A stretch of DNA of 64,000 nt from the NCBI GenBank assembly GCA_965539935.1, contig CBETVX010000006.1:13217-77216 (forward strand), read 5' to 3'. Made by a program: the position numbers and the translations under genes. The notes beneath the pieces were generated by a model. It was not told where the DNA came from. It made no database searches and saw only the letters and a program-made list of their open reading frames with translations. The DNA comes from CBETVX01 sp965539935 (lineage in GTDB: Bacteria; Bacillota; Clostridia; Peptostreptococcales; Caminicellaceae). Shown piece by piece: positions 16,850-26,094 of the stretch (position 1 is the first letter of the stretch; every line of letters begins with the position of its first letter).

Positions 16850-19800
16850 TTGTTCGAACTTAATAGCTTTGACTCAATAAGGATCGGATTAGCTTCACCT
16901 GAAAAAATAAGATTATGGTCAAAGGGAGAAGTTAAGAAACCAGAAACTATTAACTATCGTACACTTAAACCAGAAAAGGAAGGGCTTTTCTGTGAGAAAA
17001 TATTTGGTCCTACAAAGGACTGGGAATGTCACTGTGGTAAATATAAAAGGGTTAGATACAAAGGTGTAATATGTGATAGATGTGGTGTGGAAGTTACAAA
17101 ATCTAAAGTTAGACGTGAAAGAATGGGGCATATTGAGCTTGCTGCCCCAGTTTCACACATCTGGTATTTTAAAGGAATACCAAGTAGAATGGGTATACTA
17201 TTGGATATGTCTCCAAGATCCTTGGAGAAAGTTCTATACTTTGCATCATATATTGTAATTGACCCAGGCAACACATCCCTAAGTGAAAAACAGCTTCTTA
17301 CTGAAAAGGAGTATAAAGAATATAGAGATAAGTTTGGTAATGAATTTAAAGCAGCAATGGGTGCTGAAGCCATAAAAGAAATACTACAAAAGATAGATCT
17401 TGATAAACTTTCTAAGGAACTTAGAATAAAACTTAAAGAAAGTTCCGGTCAAAAGAAAGTTAGGACAATAAGAAGACTTGAAGTAGTTGAAGCCTTTAGA
17501 ACGTCAGGAAATAAGCCGGAGTGGATGATACTGGATGTTATACCTGTAATACCACCGGATTTAAGACCTATGGTTCAACTTGATGGTGGACGTTTTGCTA
17601 CATCGGACTTAAATGATTTATATAGAAGAGTAATTAATAGGAATAATAGATTAAAAAGACTTTTAGAACTAGGTGCTCCAGATATAATCGTTAGAAACGA
17701 AAAGAGAATGCTTCAAGAAGCCGTGGATGCACTAATAGATAATGGTAGAAGAGGTCGACCTGTAACTGGTCCAGGAAATAGACCATTAAAATCTCTTTCA
17801 GACATGCTTAAAGGTAAGCAAGGTAGATTTCGTCAAAACCTATTAGGTAAGCGTGTTGACTATTCAGGACGTTCTGTTATAGTAGTTGGACCAGAACTTA
17901 AGTTTTATCAATGTGGATTACCAAAGAAAATGGCATTAGAATTATTTAAGCCCTTTGTTATGAAGAAACTTGTGGAAGATGGATATGTTCACAATATAAA
18001 AAGTGCAAAAAGAATGGTAGAAAGAGTTAAGCCTGGAGTATGGGATGTTCTTGAAGAAGTTATTAAAGAACACCCAGTGCTATTAAACCGTGCCCCTACT
18101 CTACATAGATTAGGTATTCAGGCCTTTGAACCGGTACTAGTTGAAGGAAAAGCCATAAGACTTCATCCCCTAGTATGTACAGCTTACAATGCTGACTTTG
18201 ACGGTGACCAAATGGCGGTACACGTACCACTTACTGTAGAAGCTCAAGCTGAGGCTAGATTCTTGATGTTATCCGTTAATAATATCCTTGCACCAAAGGA
18301 TGGATCACCTATAACTACACCTACTCAGGATATGGTATTAGGTAGTTACTACCTAACTATAGAAATTGAAGGTGAGCCAGGAGAAGGTAAGGTATTTAAG
18401 GACTACGAAGAAATGCTTATGGCCTATGAAAATGGCATGGTGGGAATACATGCTAGAGTTAAAGTTAGAGTAAGGCTACATGAAGATGATCCAGGAAAAT
18501 TAGTTGAAAGTACTGTAGGAAGATTCATTTTCAATGAGAATATTCCACAAAACTTAGGATTTGTAGATAGAAGCAAGGATAAGTATGCATTAGAAATAGA
18601 TACTTTAGTAGATAAAAAGTTCTTAGGAAAAATAATCGATAGATGTTTTAGAAAACATGGAAATACCATAACTGCTAACATGCTTGACCACATTAAATCC
18701 CTAGGATTTAAATTCTCAACCCGTGGAGCAGTAACTATAAGTGTATCTGATATGGATATACCTAAAGAAAAGGAAGAACTGATTTCTGAGGCTGAAGAAA
18801 AGGTAGATAAATACAAAAAAGCCTATAGAAGAGGTTTAATATCTGACGAAGAAAGATACGAAAATGTTATTAAAACATGGCAAGAAACTACAAATAAAGT
18901 AACCGACGCCCTAATGAATGGATTAGGAAGGTTAAACAACGTATTTATCATGGCCCATTCAGGTGCCAGAGGTAGTAAAAACCAAATAAGACAGCTTGCA
19001 GGTATGCGTGGACTTATGGCAAATGCTACTGGACATACCGTTGAGATACCTATTACATCAAACTTCCGTGAAGGACTTTCAGTGCTAGAATACTTTATTT
19101 CCACAACTGGTGCTAGAAAGGGTCTTGCAGATACAGCCTTAAGAACAGCTGACTCAGGATACCTAACAAGAAGATTAGTTGATGTAAGTCAAGATGTAAT
19201 TATAAGAGAAGAAGATTGTGGAACTGATGAAGGTTCATACGTAGAAGCCTTTATGGATGGTAAAGAGGAAATAGAACCATTATTCGATAGAATAGCAGGA
19301 AGATATGCATTAGAAGATATTAAACACCCAGAAACAGGTGAAGTTATAGTTAAGGCAAATGAAATGATTACCGACGATGATGCTGAAATAATAATTGAAG
19401 CAGGAATTAAAAGAGTTAAAATTAGAACTGTTTTAAATTGTAAATCAAAGCATGGTGTATGTGCTAAATGTTATGGTAAAAACCTTGCTACAGGAAAATC
19501 AGTTAATGTAGGTGAAGCAGTAGGTATTATTGCAGCACAATCAATCGGCGAGCCAGGTACTCAGCTTACAATGAGAACATTCCATACAGGTGGGGTAGCA
19601 GGTGCCGATATTACACAAGGTTTACCAAGGGTAGAAGAATTATTTGAAGCCCGTAAACCTAAAGGATTAGCAATTATATCTGAAATAGATGGAAGAGTAA
19701 GTATAAAGGATACGAAAAAGAGAAGAGAAATTACAGTTGCTTCTGATGATGGAGAAGCAAAAACTTATCAAATAGCCTATGGTTCAAGAATTAAGGTTAG

Positions 19801-20374
19801 AGAAGGACAGTATATTAAAGCTGGGGATGAACTAACTGAAGGTTCAGTAAATCCACACGATATACTTAAAATAAAAGGCGCTCAAGGTGTTGAAGAATAT
19901 CTTACTAAAGAAGTGCAAAGAGTTTATAGAATGCAAGGTGTTGATATAAACGATAAGCATATTGAAGTTATTGTAAAGCAAATGATGTCTAGAGTAAAAA
20001 TTGAAGACCAAGGAGATACAGATCTTCTACCAGGTGGATTAGTAAGTCTTTATGATTTTGAACAAGAAAACAAAAAGGTAGAAGAAGCAGGTGGAAAACC
20101 AGCAACTGCTAAGAGAGTATTGCTTGGTATAACTAAGGCATCCCTTGCTACAGAATCTTTCCTTTCAGCGGCATCCTTCCAGGAGACTACAAGGGTATTA
20201 ACTGAAGCTGCTATAAAAGGAAAGGTAGATAAGCTGTTAGGATTAAAAGAAAATGTAATAATTGGTAAGCTAATTCCAGCTGGTACTGGAATGAAAAGAT
20301 ATAAAAATATAGCGTTAGACACTGAAGTAGAAGAAAATAATGAGTCTGATATTGAAAATGTAGAGCTACAATAA
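16850..20374 (+). CDS. rpoC: DNA-directed RNA polymerase subunit beta'
   Basis: A 1174-residue subunit. The N-terminal zinc ribbon (CHCGKYKRVRYKGVICDRCG), the Mg-binding NADFDGDQMAVH that holds the active-site metal, and the second zinc site (CGTDEG and later CKSKHGVCAKC) are visible. Translation starts at TTG 16850 behind GGGAGAG. It is cotranscribed with rpoB. Confidence 0.98.
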   Translation: MFELNSFDSIRIGLASPEKIRLWSKGEVKKPETINYRTLKPEKEGLFCEKIFGPTKDWECHCGKYKRVRYKGVICDRCGVEVTKSKVRRERMGHIELAAPVSHIWYFKGIPSRMGILLDMSPRSLEKVLYFASYIVIDPGNTSLSEKQLLTEKEYKEYRDKFGNEFKAAMGAEAIKEILQKIDLDKLSKELRIKLKESSGQKKVRTIRRLEVVEAFRTSGNKPEWMILDVIPVIPPDLRPMVQLDGGRFATSDLNDLYRRVINRNNRLKRLLELGAPDIIVRNEKRMLQEAVDALIDNGRRGRPVTGPGNRPLKSLSDMLKGKQGRFRQNLLGKRVDYSGRSVIVVGPELKFYQCGLPKKMALELFKPFVMKKLVEDGYVHNIKSAKRMVERVKPGVWDVLEEVIKEHPVLLNRAPTLHRLGIQAFEPVLVEGKAIRLHPLVCTAYNADFDGDQMAVHVPLTVEAQAEARFLMLSVNNILAPKDGSPITTPTQDMVLGSYYLTIEIEGEPGEGKVFKDYEEMLMAYENGMVGIHARVKVRVRLHEDDPGKLVESTVGRFIFNENIPQNLGFVDRSKDKYALEIDTLVDKKFLGKIIDRCFRKHGNTITANMLDHIKSLGFKFSTRGAVTISVSDMDIPKEKEELISEAEEKVDKYKKAYRRGLISDEERYENVIKTWQETTNKVTDALMNGLGRLNNVFIMAHSGARGSKNQIRQLAGMRGLMANATGHTVEIPITSNFREGLSVLEYFISTTGARKGLADTALRTADSGYLTRRLVDVSQDVIIREEDCGTDEGSYVEAFMDGKEEIEPLFDRIAGRYALEDIKHPETGEVIVKANEMITDDDAEIIIEAGIKRVKIRTVLNCKSKHGVCAKCYGKNLATGKSVNVGEAVGIIAAQSIGEPGTQLTMRTFHTGGVAGADITQGLPRVEELFEARKPKGLAIISEIDGRVSIKDTKKRREITVASDDGEAKTYQIAYGSRIKVREGQYIKAGDELTEGSVNPHDILKIKGAQGVEEYLTKEVQRVYRMQGVDINDKHIEVIVKQMMSRVKIEDQGDTDLLPGGLVSLYDFEQENKKVEEAGGKPATAKRVLLGITKASLATESFLSAASFQETTRVLTEAAIKGKVDKLLGLKENVIIGKLIPAGTGMKRYKNIALDTEVEENNESDIENVELQ

Positions 20375-20446
20375 TCATATTGACATAACAAGGCTTTGGT
20401 GTTAAAATGTTGTAGTGTGCAAATTTAATATAGTGGACTTTTGACT

Positions 20447-20484
20447 GCCTATAGGTCATAGAATAGCTATGATCTATAGGTGGC
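20447..20484 (+). promoter_or_regulatory. hairpin before the L7Ae gene
   Basis: GCCTATAGGTCATAG pairs with CTATGATCTATAGGTGGC around AATAG, a stem of about 15 bp with wobble pairs, ending 7 nt before the ribosome site. No terminal T tract is present. It could be a processing site after rpoC or a target of the K-turn protein encoded next. Confidence 0.45.
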
Positions 20485-20504
20485 ATAAAAAAGGAGGATA
20501 CTAT

Positions 20505-20753
20505 ATGCACTTATTGGAGCTTAAAAAACAAGACAAATTAAAGGTTGGGACCAAGCAGACAGCTAGGGCTGTAAAAGAAGGTAGAGCTGTTACAGTGTTT
20601 ATTGCTAAAGATGCAGAAAAGCATGTTGTTAGAAACGTGGTAGAATCAGCTCAAGAAGCACAAATTCAAGTGGTATATGTTGAATCTATGAAAAAGCTTG
20701 GCAAAGCCTGTGGAATTGATGTAGGTGCTGCAACAGCAGTTATTTTAAAATGA
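20505..20753 (+). CDS. rplGB: L7Ae-family K-turn RNA-binding protein
   Basis: An 82-residue protein of the YbxF/L7Ae family, which binds kink-turn RNA in archaeal-type fashion. The family core AVTVFIAKDAEKHV and the C-terminal LGKACGIDVGAATAVIL are clear. I chose ATG 20505 behind AAGGAGG; a longer frame begins inside the upstream hairpin. Its place between rpoC and rpsL is standard in Firmicutes. The cellular role is still unclear; association with the ribosome has been reported for the Bacillus homologue. Confidence 0.9.
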   Translation: MHLLELKKQDKLKVGTKQTARAVKEGRAVTVFIAKDAEKHVVRNVVESAQEAQIQVVYVESMKKLGKACGIDVGAATAVILK

Positions 20754-20812
20754 TAATTTGTGCAAGAGATTAGCACATTAATATATATAAACTTGGAAGG
20801 AGGTGTAGTTAA

Positions 20813-21226
20813 GTGCCAACAATTAATCAGTTAGTTCGTAAAGGTAGAGAGCAAATTGAAAAGAAATCAACAGCTCCTGCTCTTAACAGAGGTTTCAACT
20901 CATTGAAGAGAAAGCCAACAAAAATGAGTTCACCACAAAAAAGAGGAGTTTGTACTGCAGTGAAAACTGTAACACCTAAAAAACCTAACTCAGCCTTAAG
21001 AAAGGTTGCCAGAGTTAGATTAACTAATGGTATAGAAGTAACTGCATATATACCTGGTATAGGACATAACCTTCAAGAACATAGTGTTGTTCTTATAAGA
21101 GGTGGAAGAGTAAAAGACTTACCTGGTGTTAGATATCACATTGTAAGAGGAACTCTTGATACTGCAGGAGTAGATAACAGAATGCAAGGAAGATCTAAGT
21201 ACGGTACAAAAAGACCTAAAAAATAA
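20813..21226 (+). CDS. rpsL: 30S ribosomal protein S12
   Basis: A 137-residue decoding-centre protein. TPKKPNSALRKVARVRL and GGRVKDLPGVRYH carry the two Lys positions that mutate in streptomycin resistance, both wild type here. It starts at GTG 20813 behind GGAGGTG. Confidence 0.97.
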   Translation: MPTINQLVRKGREQIEKKSTAPALNRGFNSLKRKPTKMSSPQKRGVCTAVKTVTPKKPNSALRKVARVRLTNGIEVTAYIPGIGHNLQEHSVVLIRGGRVKDLPGVRYHIVRGTLDTAGVDNRMQGRSKYGTKRPKK

Positions 21227-21250
21227 AGCTGAAAAAGCTATTAAATATAC

Positions 21251-21315
21251 CTCCTCCTAAAATGGGAGGGGTTTTATATAGTAGTTTGCAGCGCACTACG
21301 ACAATTACGTTGTCG
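21251..21315 (+). promoter_or_regulatory. three hairpins between rpsL and rpsG
   Basis: A terminator-like stem (CTCCTCC/GGAGGGG, 21251-21271) with TTTTATAT is followed by GTAGT/ACTAC (21281-21299) and CGACAA/TTGTCG (21299-21115 region ending at 21315). In enterobacteria the S12-S7 gap is where S7 represses its own operon; a similar role here is only an inference. Confidence 0.5.
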
Positions 21316-21354
21316 AGTACCGATGAATAAAAAAATGTTTGGGAGGGAAGTAAA

Positions 21355-21825
21355 GTGCCAAGAAAAGGAAATGTTCCAAAAAGAGAAGTATTACCAGATC
21401 CTATTTATGGCAGCAAAGTAGTTACTAAGCTTATAAATAATATAATGCTTGATGGAAAAAAAGGTGTTGCACAAAGAATAGTATATGATGCATTTGAAAT
21501 AATTAAAGAAAGAACTTCTAAGGATCCACTTGAAGTATTTGAAGAGGCTATGAACAATATAATGCCAGTACTTGAAGTAAAAGCTAGACGTGTTGGTGGA
21601 GCTAACTATCAAGTGCCTGTAGAAGTTAGACCTGAAAGAAGACAAACTTTAGGATTAAGATGGTTAACTACCTATTCTCGCCAAAGAGGAGAAAAGACAA
21701 TGGTAGAAAGACTAGCTAAAGAAATTATGGATGCAGCAAACAATACTGGTAATGCAGTTAAGAAGAAAGAAGATACTCATAAAATGGCAGAAGCTAATAA
21801 GGCCTTTGCACATTATAGATGGTAA
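21355..21825 (+). CDS. rpsG: 30S ribosomal protein S7
   Basis: A 156-residue primary binder of the 16S 3' major domain. The family start MPRKGNVPKREVLPDP and the RRVGGANYQVPVEVRPERR segment are clear. Translation starts at GTG 21355 behind GGGAGGG. It is separated from rpsL by structured RNA. Confidence 0.97.
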   Translation: MPRKGNVPKREVLPDPIYGSKVVTKLINNIMLDGKKGVAQRIVYDAFEIIKERTSKDPLEVFEEAMNNIMPVLEVKARRVGGANYQVPVEVRPERRQTLGLRWLTTYSRQRGEKTMVERLAKEIMDAANNTGNAVKKKEDTHKMAEANKAFAHYRW

Positions 21826-21947
21826 TTATAAACAATATTTAGAAAAAATAAATACCATAAAATTAACATTAACTTAAAGAAGATATGATATTATCATGTT
21901 TGTGTTGAAATATTCCTATAACATTGTATAAGAAGGGAGGAAACATC

Positions 21948-24017
21948 GTGTCTAGAGCCTTTCCTTTAGAGAAAACAAGAAATATCGGTATAATGGCCCA
22001 TATAGACGCTGGTAAAACTACTACCACAGAGAGAATCCTGTTTTACACAGGTATAAACCATAAGATTGGAGAAACCCATGAAGGTTCTGCTACCATGGAC
22101 TGGATGGAACAAGAGCAGGAAAGAGGTATCACAATCACATCAGCAGCTACTACTTGTACATGGCTTAATCATAGAATTAACATTATAGACACGCCGGGAC
22201 ACGTGGACTTTACTGTTGAGGTGGAAAGATCTTTAAGAGTGCTTGATGGTTCAGTAGCGGTTTTCTGTGCAAAGGGTGGTGTTGAACCACAATCTGAAAC
22301 TGTTTGGAGACAAGCAGATAAATATGGAGTACCAAGAATGGCATTTGTTAACAAAATGGATATTACAGGTGCTGACTTCTATGGTGCTGTTGAAATGATG
22401 AAAGAAAGACTTGGTGCAAATGCAGTACCAATTCAACTACCTATTGGAGCTGAAAATGATTTTGCAGGTATAGTAGACCTAATTGATATGAAAGCTAGAA
22501 TATACAGAGATGATCTAGGTAAGCAAATAGATGTAGAAGAAATTCCAGAAGAATTAATGGAAAAAGCTGAAGAATATAGAATGGAATTATTAGAAGCCGT
22601 TGCAGAATCAGACGAAGAACTTATGATGAAATACCTAGAAGGTGAAGAATTAACAGAAGAAGAAATAAAAGACGGTATTAGAAAAGCAACTATTAATAAT
22701 TCTATAGTACCAGTATTATGTGGTTCAGCATATAAAAACAAAGGTGTTCAATTATTACTTGATGCTATAGTTGCATATATGCCTGCTCCAACAGATGTAC
22801 CACCAATTAAAGGGGTGCTTCCAGGAACAGAAGAAGAAGCAGTTAGAAAATCAAGTGATGAAGGTCCTTTTGCAGCATTAGCATTTAAGATTATGACTGA
22901 CCCATATGTAGGTAAACTAGCATTCTTTAGAGTATACTCTGGAACATTAGATTCTGGTTCATACGTACACAACTCTACTAAGGATAAAAAAGAAAGAGTT
23001 GGTCGTATACTTCAAATGCATGCAAACAAAAGAGAAGAAATTCAAAAAGTTTATGCAGGTGATATAGCTGCAGCTGTTGGTCTAAAATATACAACAACAG
23101 GGGATACTCTATGTGATGCTAATGACCCAATAGTTTTAGAGTCAATGGAATTCCCAGAGCCTGTTATTAAAGTTGCTATAGAACCTAAGACTAGAGCTGG
23201 ACAAGAAAAAATGGGTATTGCATTAGCTAAACTAGCTGAAGAAGACCCAACATTCAAAACTTATACTGACGAAGAAACTGGTCAGGTAATAATAGCTGGT
23301 ATGGGTGAACTTCACCTTGAAGTTATTGTTGATAGACTTCTTAGAGAATTTAAAGTTGAAGCTAATATAGGAGCTCCTCAAGTTTCATATAAAGAAACAA
23401 TTACTAAGCCTGTTGATGTTGAAGCTAAATTTGCTAGACAATCAGGAGGTAGAGGACAATACGGTCACGTTAAGATTAAAGTTACTCCTCAAGAGCCTGG
23501 ACAGGGATATGAATTTGTTAATTCAGTTGTTGGAGGAGCTATTCCAAAAGAATATATTCCAGCAGTAGATGCAGGTATTAAGGAAGCTATGGAAAATGGT
23601 GTACTTGCTGGTTATGAAGTTGTTGACTTAAAAGTAGAACTTTATGATGGTTCATATCACGAAGTTGACTCTTCTGAAATGGCCTTTAAGATAGCAGGTT
23701 CAATGGCTATAAAAGATGCAATGAAAAAAGGAAACTCAATATTACTTGAGCCATACATGAAGGTTGAAGTAGTAGTTCCTGAAGAATACTTAGGAGATGT
23801 TGTTGGTGACATCAACTCAAGAAGAGGTAAACTTGAAGGAATGGAAGCTAGATCAAATGCTCAAGTTATAAGAGCCTTTGTACCACTTTCAGAAATGTTT
23901 GGTTATGCAACTGACCTTCGTTCAAAATCTCAAGGTAGAGGTACTTACACTATGATATTCAGTCACTTTGAGCCAGTACCTAACAATATCGCTGAGAAAA
24001 TTATACAAGGAAAATAA
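21948..24017 (+). CDS. fusA: elongation factor G
   Basis: The translocation GTPase, 689 residues. The G1 motif AHIDAGKTTTTER, DTPGHVDF and NKMD are in the N-terminal domain; domain IV has RQSGGRGQYGHV. GTG 21948 follows GGGAGG; the longer frame from ATG 21924 would place the ribosome site inside the gene. It is followed after 62 bp by tuf copy 2. Confidence 0.97.
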   Translation: MSRAFPLEKTRNIGIMAHIDAGKTTTTERILFYTGINHKIGETHEGSATMDWMEQEQERGITITSAATTCTWLNHRINIIDTPGHVDFTVEVERSLRVLDGSVAVFCAKGGVEPQSETVWRQADKYGVPRMAFVNKMDITGADFYGAVEMMKERLGANAVPIQLPIGAENDFAGIVDLIDMKARIYRDDLGKQIDVEEIPEELMEKAEEYRMELLEAVAESDEELMMKYLEGEELTEEEIKDGIRKATINNSIVPVLCGSAYKNKGVQLLLDAIVAYMPAPTDVPPIKGVLPGTEEEAVRKSSDEGPFAALAFKIMTDPYVGKLAFFRVYSGTLDSGSYVHNSTKDKKERVGRILQMHANKREEIQKVYAGDIAAAVGLKYTTTGDTLCDANDPIVLESMEFPEPVIKVAIEPKTRAGQEKMGIALAKLAEEDPTFKTYTDEETGQVIIAGMGELHLEVIVDRLLREFKVEANIGAPQVSYKETITKPVDVEAKFARQSGGRGQYGHVKIKVTPQEPGQGYEFVNSVVGGAIPKEYIPAVDAGIKEAMENGVLAGYEVVDLKVELYDGSYHEVDSSEMAFKIAGSMAIKDAMKKGNSILLEPYMKVEVVVPEEYLGDVVGDINSRRGKLEGMEARSNAQVIRAFVPLSEMFGYATDLRSKSQGRGTYTMIFSHFEPVPNNIAEKIIQGK

Positions 24018-24061
24018 AATAATTTGAATTTGTTAAAAATAAGAAAAGATTAAATTCAAAT

Positions 24062-25272
24062 CAGAAGGAGGAAAAAGAAATGGCAAAAGCAAAATTTGAA
24101 AGAACAAAGCCCCACGTAAACATAGGAACAATAGGACACGTAGACCACGGAAAGACAACGTTAACAGCAGCAATTACACATACACTAAACAAGAGATATG
24201 GATTTGGTGAAGCAGTAGCCTTTGACAACATAGACAAGGCACCAGAAGAAAGAGAAAGAGGAATCACAATCTCAACAGCTCACGTTGAGTACGAAACACC
24301 AAATAGACACTACGCTCACGTAGACTGCCCAGGCCATGCTGACTACGTAAAGAACATGATCACAGGAGCAGCACAAATGGACGGAGCTATACTAGTAGTA
24401 TCAGCAGCAGATGGTCCAATGCCACAAACAAGAGAACATATATTACTATCAAGACAGGTAGGTGTACCATATATCGTAGTATTCTTAAACAAATGTGACA
24501 TGGTAGACGACGAAGAATTATTAGAGCTTGTAGAAATGGAAGTAAGAGAATTACTAGACGAATATGAATTCCCAGGAGATGACACACCAATCGTAAAAGG
24601 ATCAGCATTAAAAGCATTAGAAGATCCAGAGGGAGAATGGGGAGACAAGATAGTAGAATTATTTGAAACAATAGATGAATACATTCCAGAACCACAAAGA
24701 GATACAGACAAAGACTTCCTAATGCCAGTAGAGGACGTATTCTCAATCACAGGTAGAGGAACAGTAGCAACAGGAAGAGTAGAAAGAGGAATCCTAAAAG
24801 TACAAGACGAAGTAGACATGGTAGGATTAAGAGAAGAAATAAGAAAAGTAGTAGTAACAGGAGTAGAAATGTTCAGAAAGTTATTAGACCAAGCACAAGC
24901 AGGAGATAACATCGGAGCATTATTAAGAGGTGTGCAAAGAGACGAAGTTGAAAGAGGAATGGTATTAGCTAAGCCAGGATCAATCAACCCACATACAAAG
25001 TTCAAAGCACAAGTATACGTATTAAAGAAAGAAGAAGGTGGAAGACATACACCATTCTTTAACGGATACAGACCACAATTCTACTTTAGAACAACAGACG
25101 TAACAGGATCAATCGCATTACCAGAAGGCGTAGAAATGTGTATGCCAGGAGATAACGTAGAAATGGAGATCGAACTTATCACACCAATCGCTATTGAAGA
25201 AGGATTAAGATTTGCGATTCGTGAAGGTGGTAGAACAGTAGGAGCAGGTGCTGTTGCTGAGATTATTGAATA
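24062..25272 (+). repeat. direct repeat, tuf copy 2 unit
   Basis: The second member of the identical pair with 3603-4813, in the same orientation, 20.5 kb apart and flanking the RNA polymerase region. Confidence 0.9.
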
Positions 25273-25273
25273 A
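24080..25273 (+). CDS. tuf: elongation factor Tu, copy 2
   Basis: 397 residues, identical in protein to the copy at 3621, with the same ribosome site AGAAGGAGG. This copy is in the classical rpsL-rpsG-fusA-tuf (str) operon position and ends with TAA before a strong terminator. Confidence 0.98.
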   Translation: MAKAKFERTKPHVNIGTIGHVDHGKTTLTAAITHTLNKRYGFGEAVAFDNIDKAPEERERGITISTAHVEYETPNRHYAHVDCPGHADYVKNMITGAAQMDGAILVVSAADGPMPQTREHILLSRQVGVPYIVVFLNKCDMVDDEELLELVEMEVRELLDEYEFPGDDTPIVKGSALKALEDPEGEWGDKIVELFETIDEYIPEPQRDTDKDFLMPVEDVFSITGRGTVATGRVERGILKVQDEVDMVGLREEIRKVVVTGVEMFRKLLDQAQAGDNIGALLRGVQRDEVERGMVLAKPGSINPHTKFKAQVYVLKKEEGGRHTPFFNGYRPQFYFRTTDVTGSIALPEGVEMCMPGDNVEMEIELITPIAIEEGLRFAIREGGRTVGAGAVAEIIE

Positions 25274-25298
25274 TAATCAAAATTAATAGATATAAAAA

Positions 25299-25337
25299 GC
25301 AAACCTAGAAGAAAAATCTTCTAGGTTTGCATGTTTT
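25299..25337 (+). terminator. terminator of the str operon
   Basis: A 13-bp perfect stem (GCAAACCTAGAAG with its complement) around AAAAAT, then ATGTTTT. It ends the fusA-tuf transcript. Confidence 0.9.
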
Positions 25338-25433
25338 AATACTTCTTTTATAAGTTCTAACCTATTATTTTTAAACTCAAATGAAAAAAATATTCATAAT
25401 TATAAATAATATTTCCAATAATAATATTAGGAC

Positions 25434-25462
25434 TTGAAAAAAGAAAGTAGATAGTTTATAAT
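25434..25462 (+). promoter_or_regulatory. sigma-A promoter of the S10 operon
   Basis: TTGAAA, 17-bp spacer and a perfect TATAAT. Transcription should start near 25469, giving a leader of about 200 nt. The stretch 25338-25433 before it is AT-rich with nothing else recognisable. Confidence 0.8.
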
Positions 25463-25468
25463 GATAAG

Positions 25469-25672
25469 GTATGTGTTTGGACTGCGATGATACAGAAGGT
25501 TGCCAGGATTACCTGGGTAAATTTCTGTAGAGAAATGTCCGTTCATGAATCGGGCGACGGGAATCTCACTCATCCCTATTTTAAAAAAATTTAGTGAACA
25601 CCCGGGAGAGTGTACATGGGTTCCAGTCGTACGTAAATTAAAGATACGTGCGATGAGAAGGAGGGAAAGAAG
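25469..25672 (+). promoter_or_regulatory. structured leader of the S10 operon
   Basis: A GC-richer untranslated region with several stems: ACAGAA/TTCTGT enclosing CCAGG/CCTGG, GTCCG/CGGGC, GTG-ACAC/GTGT-CA, and TCGTACGT/ACGTGCGA (25627-25653) directly before the GGAGGG ribosome site. S10 operons are commonly controlled by L4 or another product acting on this leader; which protein acts here cannot be read from the sequence. Confidence 0.6.
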
Positions 25673-25987
25673 ATGGCTAACAAAAACCAAAAAATTAGAA
25701 TAAGACTTAAGTCTTATGATCACAAGGTGTTAGATCAATCTGCTCAAAAAATTGTTGAAACTGCTAAAAGAACAGGAGCTGAGGTTTCAGGACCAGTTCC
25801 ATTACCAACTGAAAAACAAGTTATCACAATACTTAGAGCAGTTCACAAGTACAAAGATTCAAGAGAGCAGTTTGAAATGAGAACTCACAAAAGACTTATT
25901 GACATCTTAAGCCCTACTCCAAAGACAGTTGATTCTCTTATGAGATTAGACTTGCCTGCGGGAGTAGATATTGAAATCAAATTATAA
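25673..25987 (+). CDS. rpsJ: 30S ribosomal protein S10
   Basis: A 104-residue 30S head protein that also pairs with NusB in antitermination. IRIRLKSYDHKVLDQSA and FEMRTHKRLIDI are diagnostic. It is the first gene of the 16-kb ribosomal superoperon. Confidence 0.97.
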   Translation: MANKNQKIRIRLKSYDHKVLDQSAQKIVETAKRTGAEVSGPVPLPTEKQVITILRAVHKYKDSREQFEMRTHKRLIDILSPTPKTVDSLMRLDLPAGVDIEIKL

Positions 25988-25995
25988 TTAAGATT

Positions 25996-26065
25996 ACTAA
26001 GATAAAGGTTTATATACAATTTGTAAAGCCGACCTATCTTAGTACGATTGCATGAAAGATGTAAT
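25996..26065 (+). promoter_or_regulatory. two hairpins between rpsJ and rplC
   Basis: ACTAAGATA/TATCTTAGT (25996-26043) and ATTGCAT/ATGTAAT with a GAAAG loop (26047-26065) fill a 107-bp gap in an otherwise compact operon. There is no T tract. This is possibly an internal regulatory or processing element. Confidence 0.5.
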
Positions 26066-26094
26066 CCGCTGTAAGATTAATAGGAGGTGCTAAA

